From contig WRLE01000002.1 of the NCBI GenBank assembly GCA_009777775.1, positions 143,464-207,463 on the forward strand: 64,000 nt of DNA, in the 5' to 3' direction. How positions within the stretch are numbered: the stretch's first letter is position 1; each line of letters begins with the position of its first letter. Below, piece by piece: positions 38,359-47,800 of the stretch. This stretch comes from Oscillospiraceae bacterium (GTDB lineage: Bacteria > Bacillota > Clostridia > Oscillospirales > Oscillospiraceae). A program made the translations under genes and the position numbers. Under the pieces are notes generated by a model. That model searched no databases, had not been told where the DNA came from, and worked only from the letters and a program-made list of their open reading frames with translations.

Positions 38359-38407
38359 CAAACGGCATCCCGCTATATTGGGATGCCGTTTGTCATTGTG
38401 TTTTTTT
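38359..38407 (+). terminator. Strong terminator after the PfoR-like gene
   Basis: A perfect 13-bp stem, CAAACGGCATCCC/GGGATGCCGTTTG (38359-38371 with 38380-38392), is followed by TCATTGTG and seven T. It lies between convergent genes and may also stop transcription from the minus strand. Confidence 0.85.
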
Positions 38408-38449
38408 AGCAGACTAGTCTAAATAAGCTTTCAAAGATTGTGTTAAGCT

Positions 38450-40684
38450 TTAAGCTGCAGGCTCTAGGTCTTCCTCTTCTTCGTCTTCTATGTCTTCCAC
38501 TTCTTCTGCTTCATCTTCTGCTTCTTCATCAATCTCTTCCACATCATCTTCTACGTCTTCCACATCATCGACATCCTCCACAACGCCATCGAAGTTATCA
38601 TTGGCATAATTAAAGAGGCGGAGAATCGTTGCGATGCTCTGTTGACGCTCATAAGAAGTCATGGGGCTGAACCTTCCACCGGATACGCCACCCATGATGC
38701 CCGCTGCTTGCACTTGGCCAACAGCTTCCACAGCCCAGGAGTTTACAGTTTCGCTATCTGCGAAATCCATGTCTTCCTTGGGGAGTTCCATATCCAAAGC
38801 CGCTGCCAGGCGAGCTAGCATCGTCGCAGCTTGCTGGCGAGTGAGTGTTCCATCGGGATTAAATGTGAATGCATTGCCGTCTCCCTGGGTAACACCAATT
38901 GTAAAGGCTTTGATTGCATAGATATTGTTTGTGTCGTTGAAAGGATTGGTAGCTGTCGCTATTTCCTTACCGGTGAACAGCTCATAAAGTGTGACTGCAA
39001 GCTCGGCAAATTCCGCTCTTGTGGTTGCTTCTGTATATTTCCACTTCATATAGAAAGGCACAAGACCAAGGTCAATTGCTTCTCCGATTTCACCAACAGC
39101 CCATGCAGCTGGCATATCAACCATAACAATCCTGCCTTCTATATTAGCATACTCTTGTCCCACTTTTCCATCGAGCATTTCCACAACATATTGCACAAGG
39201 GCTTCGTCAAGGGCATTGTAGTATGCGGTCACGCCATATTCTGCTAGCATTGTGTATCCGTCACCGCCGATTTGGGTGAAATCATTTGTTGCCAGAGAAT
39301 AGACTGCATTTAAGTCAAGGGGCTCATCGCCGACCATGACATTTTTCACACGGTTTTCGGTTTCATACAGATGGACTTCAAATGTGACACCTGAAACTTG
39401 CGGGAAGCCACCAGATGGTCCTGGAGCTGCTGCTGTGCCATGCTCTAAAGCTGCCAGCAAATCCGCACCGGAAATATTAATGGTAACAAGCTCATTGCCG
39501 AAGGGATATACTCCGTTAAGGGTTTCGTATGTAATATCTCCCACCGGAAGAACAGCGCCGCTGGTGTCACGGATACCGCCACCGTTGGTCAGCGCAACAT
39601 CAGCGCCTGTCACATAACGGAAAGCATCTGTGCAGAGGTTTCCGAGGTTTGTTTCCTCTGTGCGGTTACCAGGAGCTCTTGCAGCAGTTAGCTCAACTAG
39701 TGTAGACGCCACAACTTGCTCCAAGAGAGGTTTTAGCTCCTCGTTGATTTCATCGATCATCGCAGCAACGTCTGCATCGGGCTCGAGCTCTTCTTCAACA
39801 TAACCTGCTGTAATAACTCCATCAACGATGGTGACAATACCAATGTTTTCTAAATATCTGCCTGTGGATGCAATAACAACATCATTACCGTCTTTATCAG
39901 AGACAGTGGAGAATCCTGCATTCTCTATACCTTGAAGGGTGGAATGGCTATGTCCATCGATTAAGAGGTTAATACCTGTGGTCGCCTCAATCACATCCAC
40001 TGAACGCCAAGGCACGGATTCGGAATCAATTCCCAGATGTCCCAAAGCAATGATATAGTCGCAGTCGAGGGCAATAAGCTCATCGATTTGCGCCTGGACG
40101 ACTTCGTAAAGATTGTCGCCGCTGAAGCTATATCCAATTGTATTGAGTGGGCTGGATTTCGTAGCCGCTTCTGGTGTGGTGATGCCAACTACGCCGATTT
40201 TGATGCCCAAATCTTCCGCATCAAACACTGCATAGGGCTCAAACACGCTAAGACCAGTATCGTCGTCTGTGTAGTTTGAGCTGAGCACTGGGAAGTTCAT
40301 TTCTTCCGCAAGCTCAAGGAGCCTGGGCGCAGTATAGTTGAAGTCGTGGTTGCCGGGAGCCATTGCATCATAGCCCACTGCATTCATCAGTTCCACTATA
40401 AAGCTACCCTTTGATAGGTTCGCAATTGGCATCCCATGGAGCATGTCTCCTGCGTCAAACAATAGCACATACGCTCCAAGGCTCTCGTAATATGCTTTTG
40501 CCGCTGCTACTCCAGCAAATCCCGGGCTTTCTGCCGCTGCAATGCGGCTGTGTACATCGTTTGTGTGCAGGATCACGATTTGCCCTGACATATCTTCATT
40601 ACTGGCAAGAGTGCCAAAACTGAAGAACGCCAAGCACATGATGAGTGCTAGAAATAGGGCGGTGCTTTTTCTCATAGTTTTCAT
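38450..40684 (-). CDS. Cell-surface 5'-nucleotidase / metallophosphoesterase with SLH domains and an acidic tail
   Basis: The protein has 744 aa. A signal peptide occupies about 1-28. The calcineurin-like domain (about 33-250) has ILHTNDVHSR, FDAGDMLHG, GNHDFNY and IDGHSHS metal ligands. The 5'-nucleotidase C-terminal domain (about 330-490) has LTNGGGIRDT and GGDGYTMLAEYG. SLH domains run from about 515 to 690 and tie the enzyme to the cell wall polymer. The last 45 residues are nearly all Asp, Glu and Val. It would release phosphate or nucleosides from nucleotides outside the cell, feeding salvage. GGAAAG stands 7 bases before the ATG. Confidence 0.9.
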   Translation of the reverse strand: MKTMRKSTALFLALIMCLAFFSFGTLASNEDMSGQIVILHTNDVHSRIAAAESPGFAGVAAAKAYYESLGAYVLLFDAGDMLHGMPIANLSKGSFIVELMNAVGYDAMAPGNHDFNYTAPRLLELAEEMNFPVLSSNYTDDDTGLSVFEPYAVFDAEDLGIKIGVVGITTPEAATKSSPLNTIGYSFSGDNLYEVVQAQIDELIALDCDYIIALGHLGIDSESVPWRSVDVIEATTGINLLIDGHSHSTLQGIENAGFSTVSDKDGNDVVIASTGRYLENIGIVTIVDGVITAGYVEEELEPDADVAAMIDEINEELKPLLEQVVASTLVELTAARAPGNRTEETNLGNLCTDAFRYVTGADVALTNGGGIRDTSGAVLPVGDITYETLNGVYPFGNELVTINISGADLLAALEHGTAAAPGPSGGFPQVSGVTFEVHLYETENRVKNVMVGDEPLDLNAVYSLATNDFTQIGGDGYTMLAEYGVTAYYNALDEALVQYVVEMLDGKVGQEYANIEGRIVMVDMPAAWAVGEIGEAIDLGLVPFYMKWKYTEATTRAEFAELAVTLYELFTGKEIATATNPFNDTNNIYAIKAFTIGVTQGDGNAFTFNPDGTLTRQQAATMLARLAAALDMELPKEDMDFADSETVNSWAVEAVGQVQAAGIMGGVSGGRFSPMTSYERQQSIATILRLFNYANDNFDGVVEDVDDVEDVEDDVEEIDEEAEDEAEEVEDIEDEEEEDLEPAA

Positions 40685-40746
40685 AAATTCTTTCCTTTCA
40701 TGATATTGAGTTGCGCTATTTTTGCCTATTTTTTATGGCTTTGGAC

Positions 40747-40775
40747 ATTGTAACACTTTGATGCTCATATATCAA
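40747..40775 (-). promoter_or_regulatory. Promoter of the surface nucleotidase gene
   Basis: On the minus strand TTGATA (40770-40775), a 17-base spacer and TACAAT (40747-40752) lie about 63 bases before the ATG. Confidence 0.6.
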
Positions 40776-40948
40776 TCGTTTCATAGAATTTTTCTGCTAT
40801 GTAACATAAATATTACATTCGACCGTGTAAGCGTCAAAGCTACTGGCGAAATATACAAGAATTATAAGGAGATATTACCATTTATCAACATAATTTTCGA
40901 CATTATTGCTATTAGGCATATACCCACAGGAAACATTACATTTTTCTA

Positions 40949-40977
40949 TTGCTTTTTTACCCGATATCGGATATATT
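40949..40977 (+). promoter_or_regulatory. Promoter of the zinc-ribbon membrane protein gene
   Basis: TTGCTT (40949-40954), a 17-base spacer and TATATT (40972-40977) would start the transcript near 40984. This supports the ATG at 41002 rather than earlier in-frame codons. Confidence 0.5.
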
Positions 40978-41001
40978 ATGAAAAGAGAGGGGTTGAAACT
41001 C

Positions 41002-41946
41002 ATGGATGCAAAAACAACTGAATTTGCAAACAAAAAATCTTTTACAATCGAGAAAAAATTTATACATGGTATCATGGACGATGTTTATGTCACCATCACG
41101 CCCACATCTGGCATGTTGAATATCTATCTCAGCATGTCTTGCCCAGTTGCAAAAGCCGAAGATGAGATAAAACAAGTCTTCAAACAATATAAGGGCATCA
41201 GCGCACCAAATGTGACCCAAAAGGGAGAATCAATAACCATCATCGTCAATAGAACGAAAAAATTAATGGAATACGAAACCCTTGATGCGCTCATATCATC
41301 TTCCATCACAGCGGCAAAAGAGGCTAATGCCGTTCCCAATGTGCATTGTGTCAATTGCGGCAAGGAAACCGATGACATCGCCATCTTTAAGGATGTATGC
41401 TGCCCAGTTTGCTCTGGCTGCACCAGCGTGATTGAAATGGAAAACAGAACATACACAGCATCGCCTATTACGTATTTAACTGGAATTATCGGAGCTCTCC
41501 TGGGTGCTTTGATATGCGCCATCCCTTGGATAGTCATTTATCACAATGGATGGATACTCAGCATTCTTTCAGCACTCATCGCCCTTGGTGCATATCAAGG
41601 CTATAAATTGTTTAAAGGTCCTAGAAAGCGAGGCTACGCTTTGTTTACCATATATACTGTATCGATACTGACTGCTGCATCTAGCTTTTTCATATATGTC
41701 TATGTATATGCAAGCTATGTATTTGAGACTTTACTCACCTTTGATGACTTTAAATTTATCTTATCAAGATACTTCAGCAGCGAAGGAGAAATAAGAAGCT
41801 TGCTCATAGCCTTTGCCTTTTCAATAATGGGTATAATCGGCATCCACAAGCAAATCGGCGATTACACCCTCCCCAGCAACGCCAGAGTCCTTGGCAAACG
41901 CCAAGGAAGCCTACAAATCGGCACCACCGAAGTACCTGCATTATAA
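41002..41946 (+). CDS. Membrane protein with a zinc ribbon, unknown function
   Basis: This 314-aa protein is of no recognised family. Residues 1-105 form a soluble alpha/beta part. A CxxC...CxxC zinc ribbon (CVNCGKETDD, then CCPVCSGC) is at about 110-140. Four hydrophobic helices then follow between about 155 and 290, with a KGPRKRG loop in the middle. The ATG at 41002 has GAGGGG 9 bases upstream. It stands alone between the nucleotidase gene (divergent) and the second RM system. It may be a small-molecule- or redox-responsive membrane protein, but nothing in the sequence decides this. Confidence 0.65.
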   Translation: MDAKTTEFANKKSFTIEKKFIHGIMDDVYVTITPTSGMLNIYLSMSCPVAKAEDEIKQVFKQYKGISAPNVTQKGESITIIVNRTKKLMEYETLDALISSSITAAKEANAVPNVHCVNCGKETDDIAIFKDVCCPVCSGCTSVIEMENRTYTASPITYLTGIIGALLGALICAIPWIVIYHNGWILSILSALIALGAYQGYKLFKGPRKRGYALFTIYTVSILTAASSFFIYVYVYASYVFETLLTFDDFKFILSRYFSSEGEIRSLLIAFAFSIMGIIGIHKQIGDYTLPSNARVLGKRQGSLQIGTTEVPAL

Positions 41947-41975
41947 GAACACACCAAATTTCAACTCAATACAAC

Positions 41976-42015
41976 ACCCCTGCAATCCATACATCGGTTT
42001 GCAGGGGTAATTATA
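41976..42015 (+). terminator. Terminator after the zinc-ribbon membrane protein
   Basis: ACCCCTGCAA (41976-41985) pairs with TTGCAGGGGT (41999-42008) and is followed by AATTATATTT. The stem is GC-rich but the T-tract is interrupted. Confidence 0.6.
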
Positions 42016-42030
42016 TTTGCATGGTTACAA

Positions 42031-42166
42031 GTCACGGGGTGAAAATCCAGTGTCATTGCGAGGAGCGAAGCGACGTGGCAATCTTAATAAGATGCAATTA
42101 CGGCATGATAAATTTTTCGCTACACTCTTAAATGACACGGTTTGTGCCTACGAAATACCCCGTGAC
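42031..42166. repeat. 136-bp nested inverted-repeat element upstream of RM system 2
   Basis: The ends GTCACGGGGT (42031-42040) and ACCCCGTGAC (42157-42166) are perfect 10-bp inverted repeats. An inner pair, TGTCATT (42051-42057) and AATGACA (42131-42137), is nested inside. It contains TTGCGAGGAGCGAAGCGACG, a sequence type common in dispersed bacterial repeats. No transposase is encoded, so it looks like a MITE-type or REP-type element. Confidence 0.75.
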
Positions 42167-42211
42167 CAGTAACTTTGCATGTATTAGTTAATCGCGTACA
42201 AGCATTATTAC

Positions 42212-42240
42212 TTGCAATATTCGCACTCTCGTATTATAAT
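42212..42240 (+). promoter_or_regulatory. Promoter of RM system 2
   Basis: TTGCAA (42212-42217), a 17-base spacer and a perfect TATAAT (42235-42240) lie 28 bases before the ATG of the helix-turn-helix gene. Confidence 0.75.
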
Positions 42241-42268
42241 AGCAAAAACAGCCTATGGAGATTGAGAT

Positions 42269-42481
42269 ATGGATTTAATGACAGTGTCTGAAGCCGCAAA
42301 GTTGTGGAACATAACACCTCGTCGAGTGCAAGTTATGTGTGAAAATGGGCAGATAAAAGGTGCAGAAAAACTGGGTTTCATGTGGACTCTACCTAAGACA
42401 GCAAATAAACCAGTGGATGGTCGTACAAAACTAGCCAAGAATCAAGCCAATATATTGGATGGTGATATAAACAATGTATGA
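42269..42481 (+). CDS. Small helix-turn-helix protein at the head of RM system 2
   Basis: This 70-aa protein has an excisionase/MerR-type winged helix: MTVSEAAKLWNITPRRVQVMCENGQIKG, then an LGFMWTLP strand. A GGAG lies 8 bases before the ATG. It overlaps the methyltransferase gene by 8 bases. The position at the head of an RM operon recalls controller proteins, but these are usually of the lambda-repressor type. Here the fold is of the HTH_17 kind, so autoregulation is inference. Confidence 0.75.
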   Translation: MDLMTVSEAAKLWNITPRRVQVMCENGQIKGAEKLGFMWTLPKTANKPVDGRTKLAKNQANILDGDINNV

Positions 42482-43568
42482 TTTAAGTATGCCAGCTACC
42501 TTTGATGTTCGTGAGCAATTATCTTTGTTCAATGATCAGAGTGCGAACCAATCTATTGCAAAAAGACAAACAGATGTGCCATTTGCTTTGCAATTCATTG
42601 ACTTATTCTGCGGTATAGGTGGGATTAGGCTTGGCTTGGAGCAGGCTGGTTTTCATTGCACCTTTTCCAGCGATATAAACACCGAATGCCAGCGCACTTA
42701 TGCAGAAAATTTTGGCGATGTACCCTATGGTGACATATACGAAATTGACGCAGCCATCGTACCGAATCATTCAATATTGACAGCAGGCTTCCCCTGTCAA
42801 CCATTTAGTATATGTGGTAAAATGGGTGGTTTTGAAGACACACGCGGAACTCTCTTTTTTGAGATATGCCGCATTATTGAGGCGAAGCAACCGAACGTGG
42901 TTCTTTTGGAAAACGTCAAGCACCTCATGTACCATGATAAAAAGCGTACATTTGCAACAATTCTGGCAAGCCTAAACGAGCTTGGCTACTACACAGAGTG
43001 GAAGGTGTTAAACGCCGCAGAGTATGGTGTACCACAAAATAGGGAGCGCATTATTATCATCGCTTCGAAAAATAAGCCGTTTGACTTCTCAAAGATAGAA
43101 AAGCAACTCCCTAAGCCTGTGTTATTGCCATTTCTCGATACTGAAGGAAACTTCGAATATATGAAAGACTCATATACACTAATAGAAAACCCAAAGGTTC
43201 AGGAGAAGTCGGGGCTAATCTTTGTTGGACATCGTAACAAACCTATTCGTAAGGTGGGAGTGCGACCGGGAACAGAACACTTGTCACGCGTTCATAAGCA
43301 ACCAAATAGGATATATTCTGCGATGGGTATACACCCAACTTTACCATCACAAGAAACATCTGGTCGATTCTGGATACTAACACCTGATAACGAGGTTAGG
43401 AAACTGACAATTAACGAATGCTTTCGAATTATGGGATTCCCTAATAATTTCAAGCGTCCAAGCTCAATAGGTGAGCAGTACAAGCAAATAGGTAACTCAG
43501 TATGTGTCCCAATGATACACGCTGTTGCGAAAGAGATAAAAAACCAGTTCTTTGCAGAGGTGGATTAA
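42474..43568 (+). CDS. DNA (cytosine-5-)-methyltransferase, RM system 2
   Basis: The 364-aa enzyme has motif I FIDLFCGIGGIRLGLEQAGF (41-60), motif IV GFPCQPFS with Cys108, motif VI ENV at 146-148, motif VIII QNRER at 188-192 and motif X KQIGNSVCVPM. A leader of about 35 residues before motif I is unusual and may be a linker or have an added function. It overlaps the helix-turn-helix gene by 8 bases and the endonuclease gene follows after 3 bases. It methylates C5 of cytosine to protect the site cut by the next enzyme; the site is unknown. Confidence 0.93.
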   Translation: MYDLSMPATFDVREQLSLFNDQSANQSIAKRQTDVPFALQFIDLFCGIGGIRLGLEQAGFHCTFSSDINTECQRTYAENFGDVPYGDIYEIDAAIVPNHSILTAGFPCQPFSICGKMGGFEDTRGTLFFEICRIIEAKQPNVVLLENVKHLMYHDKKRTFATILASLNELGYYTEWKVLNAAEYGVPQNRERIIIIASKNKPFDFSKIEKQLPKPVLLPFLDTEGNFEYMKDSYTLIENPKVQEKSGLIFVGHRNKPIRKVGVRPGTEHLSRVHKQPNRIYSAMGIHPTLPSQETSGRFWILTPDNEVRKLTINECFRIMGFPNNFKRPSSIGEQYKQIGNSVCVPMIHAVAKEIKNQFFAEVD

Positions 43569-43571
43569 ATA

Positions 43572-44678
43572 ATGACACATTCAGAGGTATTAATTCGAAT
43601 ATATGAAGATGCTCAGATTAAAGCGAACGAGGCTAATTTTATTCCTGCGGGACTTGACGATGACTTAATAAGAGCAATAGATACTATTGCTCTACGTTCG
43701 GAGTCAAATAAAGGTGTTGTGACAGTATTGACTACTTTGCTCACACATAAAATTGTCGAACCTATGCAGGACATAAGGTATCATCAGGCAGGCATGGACG
43801 GAGGATTTGCAGGTCGTGGGATTGACCAGTCTTATGTGACTCCGTTCATGAAAAACGTGAGCTTTCCAGCTATGGCTGAATCCGGTTGGCTCACACGCAC
43901 ACTCGAACAACCAATGCCATATACTTTGGATTATAGCGGAAAAATCACGCCGATTGCTGTAAAGACTGCGTTCTTGGGTATTATTGACCACATACAGGAG
44001 CAGGGCATGTCCGCTGAGGCTGTCCTGCTTTACTTTTTTATATGTTTAGTTAAACAGCGAGACAGTATGAATGTAGAGCTTGCTAAGCCACATAGTCTAT
44101 CAATATCTACGATAATCGAACTACTCGAAAAGCATTTTACAGTAAAATACACAGGTTCTGGAGCTTCACGGCTTCCGACACTTGCATTGTACGCAGCGTA
44201 TGAATGCATGATGTCGGAAGTTATAAGATACAGAGACAAGTATCTATGCACCCTTGAGAACCACACATCGGCGGATAAACAGTCTGGGCGTATAGGTGAT
44301 ATTGATGTGAACTACGAGGATGGCGTTGCATTTGAAGGTGTTGAAATAAAGCATGGAATCGTTATCACTCGACAATTGATAACAGACGCTTACGAGAAGT
44401 TCAAGATATATAATACAGACCGTTATTATATTCTCACTACAGCTAACATGGATAATGCTGACTGGACTGGAATTAATGAGGAAATAGCGAAAATTGCTAG
44501 TATTCACGGTTGTCAGGTAATAGTAAACGGCGTTTACACTACACTACGGTATTACCTAAGATTACTTAATAACCCGGCAGATTTTATTCATATGTACGTT
44601 GACTTGTTGAAAGTAGATGAAACGGTTAAATTTCAACATAGGATAGCGTGGAATGACGCCGTTAGTAGAATAGCATAA
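43572..44678 (+). CDS. Type II restriction endonuclease, RM system 2
   Basis: The 368-aa protein has a predicted PD-(D/E)XK centre: SGRIGDIDVN (Asp243 or Asp245) and then FEGVEIKHG (Glu258, Lys260). The rest is alpha-helical. The layout recalls the SacI-like group (a long helical N-terminus, with the catalytic D...EXK in the last third), but I cannot be sure of family. It starts 3 bases after the methylase stop, so the methylase is translated first. Assignment rests on the motif plus the neighbour. A strong terminator follows. Confidence 0.75.
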   Translation: MTHSEVLIRIYEDAQIKANEANFIPAGLDDDLIRAIDTIALRSESNKGVVTVLTTLLTHKIVEPMQDIRYHQAGMDGGFAGRGIDQSYVTPFMKNVSFPAMAESGWLTRTLEQPMPYTLDYSGKITPIAVKTAFLGIIDHIQEQGMSAEAVLLYFFICLVKQRDSMNVELAKPHSLSISTIIELLEKHFTVKYTGSGASRLPTLALYAAYECMMSEVIRYRDKYLCTLENHTSADKQSGRIGDIDVNYEDGVAFEGVEIKHGIVITRQLITDAYEKFKIYNTDRYYILTTANMDNADWTGINEEIAKIASIHGCQVIVNGVYTTLRYYLRLLNNPADFIHMYVDLLKVDETVKFQHRIAWNDAVSRIA

Positions 44679-44733
44679 CACATATGTAAAACATAATATT
44701 TTTATTATTATTAGAAGTGATTTGTATGAATGA

Positions 44734-44780
44734 AACCCCCCGCAGGTCGATGATTGATCTGCAGGGGGTTCTTCTATTTT
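44734..44780. terminator. Bidirectional terminator between RM system 2 and the giant SLH gene
   Basis: AACCCCCCGCAGGTC pairs with GATCTGCAGGGGGTT (44734-44748 with 44756-44770), followed on the plus strand by CTTCTATTTT. The two genes converge on it. A sister copy lies at 52136-52182. Confidence 0.8.
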
Positions 44781-44833
44781 ACTGGGTTTCTCATTGGTGT
44801 GCGATGCTCGGTTGAAGCTCTATCCATATAACA

Positions 44834-47800
44834 TCATTGTACGGAATCGAGCCACCTGAAGAGTATGGATGCCACTTCCGCCCTTGTAGCTGGCTGCCTG
44901 GGATTGAAGCTCGCACCTTCTATGTCTCTGAACACTCCTTGTATGGTCAGTATGTTGACTGCACCCCTAGCCCATTGGCTGATGGCGTTCCAATCGCTCC
45001 ACTGGAAGTCCATGAGGATGTCAGGTGGCAGTTTCTTGGTGGCAAGCTGTGTCCTGTATATGAGTGCTGCCAGTTGCTCCTTGGTCACCGAATCATTAGG
45101 ACCGAACCTACCGTCGCCGTAACCTAGGACTATGTCGTTGGCTGCTCCCCATTTGATGGCATCTGTATACCAGACATCATCAGCCACATCGATGAAGGGG
45201 TTGGCTAGATTTGCTACACTGGGCTCACCTTCTAGGCGGTAAAGAATGGTAACTATCATACCCCTGGTCAGTGTTCCGCTTGGACTGAACCTGTTTTCAT
45301 CAACGCCGATCATTAGACCTGCACTGTAGACGTAATCAACCGCTTCTGCGAACCAGTCATTTTCGTTTACATCATTAAATGGCGCAGTTAATGGAGGAAG
45401 TATAACATCATCAATTTCCTCGTCTTCTACTTCTTCAATAATAGTGTTGTTACTAGTTCCACCACTACCACCGCCGACATAACTTCCGCCACTTTGTCTG
45501 TTGACAGTCAGAATACCATTGACATAAACAATTGCATCATAGTTATCGCCACTGGGTGCTACTGCGCCGCTTGCGACAATTGGGTATGTCCCTACTGCAT
45601 TCATGTCTGCTGTGAGCGAATCTACAGTTGGGGTTATCAATAGGTTTTCGCCAGCCACCAAGCCAGATACCGTATAAGTAAATGCGGGTATTGCGCTTCC
45701 CCTGGTAGCAGTTTTATTGTCCGCTGTAATGGTTATCGTTGCTTTGTCAATTATAAACGGAATTATTACAGTACTACCAGCGTAATTCGGGTCAGCAGCA
45801 TCTATGGAGATTTCCAGCTGATAGCTGCTAGCATTAACAGGAGCTGCTGAGCTAGTACTGTTGTCTGATAAATCCCTATAAACATAGACTAATGGCAGAT
45901 GGTCGCCCTGCGAGCCTGTCACGGTTTCTGTTCCGCTTGGTGAAACCGCAACACCATCATATACTTTTCCAGCAACCGTTATCCCGCTGATGGTCACGGG
46001 AGTTTTGTCGGTGACTGTCAGTGTGCCTGTCATAGCTGTTCCAAAGGTGTAGTTAGTATTACTTGTTGCCATTCCTGACAATGTTATGAGAGATGTACCA
46101 GTCGCTGTATTGTCAAATGATGGAGTTAAGTTATATGTCGGTAGGGTATCAATTATAGCTTCAGTATCAGGTGACACAAGCCCTGACACCACAGAAAAGC
46201 TGTATGTCGGCTCAGTCTCACCGATTACTATTGTGAAATCATCTGCTTTAAGTACAATAGAACTTGGATCGATGGTGAAATTAACCACTTGCGTTCCTGT
46301 ATAGTTACCAACACCTGTGAAAGTAACACTGGCTGTGTTTATCCCTACATTAGTGTTGTTCGACCAGCTACCAATGGTGTAGTCAGTCGTAGCAACAACT
46401 GACGAGACATCGAACATCACACCACTCGGAGTCGGCGTTTGTGCTGCACCATCATAGGTCAATGTTCCGAAATTCGCAGTTATCGTCACACCGGAAATAT
46501 CTAGCGGTGCTATGGTATAGTTCCCGAGGGAAATACCAGTCGCTGCTCCATAGACTGCACCATCAGCAACATCAACTGTTACAGCATATGTTCCTGCATT
46601 TGTGGGAGCAGTAGATGAGCCATCATATAATACCGTAATTGTACCTATACCCGCAGGTCCTGTAACCGAAATATCTTGCGGAGTTCCATCGTAAACACCG
46701 ACCATCGGTGTAGGATAGGTCAAGTCTGCAGCCGTGGGAGTTAATTTGCCAACCACCGCAGTCGCTGTGCTGGTTGTGCCAATTTCAATGCTCGAAGTGA
46801 TTTCTAGAGTTATAACTTTACCAAAATCGCTCGCAGCAACCGTGTAGGTATTGCCACTTCCTACATTGACACCATCTGCTTTCCATTGATAGCTCAGTAT
46901 GCCAGCATTAATGCCACCTACAAGTGATCCTGTCAGCACATCGCCTACTTGCGGATACATATTGTCAATGCTAGCTGTACCCGTCAGAACAACAGGCTCA
47001 GTCACAGCACTGAAATTAATAGTGATACTTGCGATTGAAGCTGAAGATAAATCGCTGTCGGTGACAAAAATCGTCGCAGTACCAGCAGGTTGCGCAGCCA
47101 TCGGTACACCGAATATGACTCCCGCCGATGTGATGGTGAGACCATCTGGGAGATCTATTGCACTAAAAGTATATGGAGCTACGCCACCCGAAACGCTGGT
47201 AGCCACGTTTATGATATCGATTGGCATGTCAACAATTGACGATGAGATATCGAATGTCGGACTAGGTTTGAATGAAAATGGGGTACCTGCTGCACATACC
47301 TCACCGTAGGTAATGATGATGCTCGCTGTCGCTGATGTATTATCGGTTACAGTTATAGTTGCTGTTCCTTTATCTCCCACTGTCGTTGTCGTCCCTGATA
47401 TAATGCCAAATGCACTAATACCAAGCCCAGCAGGTAGATTCACTGCGCTAAAGGTATAGGGAGCAGTACCGCCTGCTACACCGAGAGCGGTATTAATGGA
47501 GTTTATCGCTGAACCCACCGTGGAATTGGGTATGTCGAATTCGACTCTGTGTGTAAATGAGAGAGGAGTACCCGCTACACTTATCGCACCATAATTTATT
47601 GACATCGTTGCTGTATCGCCCACATCATCGGTCACAGTGATGAATACAGTGCCATCATCGTCCTCTTCCACTGGGATTCCGGAAATGACCCCTGCTGTGC
47701 TTATGGAAAGACCACTGGGTAGTCCAATTGCATCGAAGGTATAGGGCGCAGTGCCTCCCGAAGCACCGACAGATATATCAATGGGAGTAATAGAGAAGCC

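Noticed and set aside
44837..45127. Plus-strand open frame antisense to the SLH end, also present at 52568-52858 in the second gene
   Set aside because: It is conserved only because the SLH-coding strand is duplicated. It has no independent start signal, and its translation has no domain character.
46899..47309. 136-codon plus-strand frame antisense to the Ig repeats
   Set aside because: It is a mirror of the repetitive low-complexity coding strand. It lacks a ribosome binding site and matches nothing recognisable.
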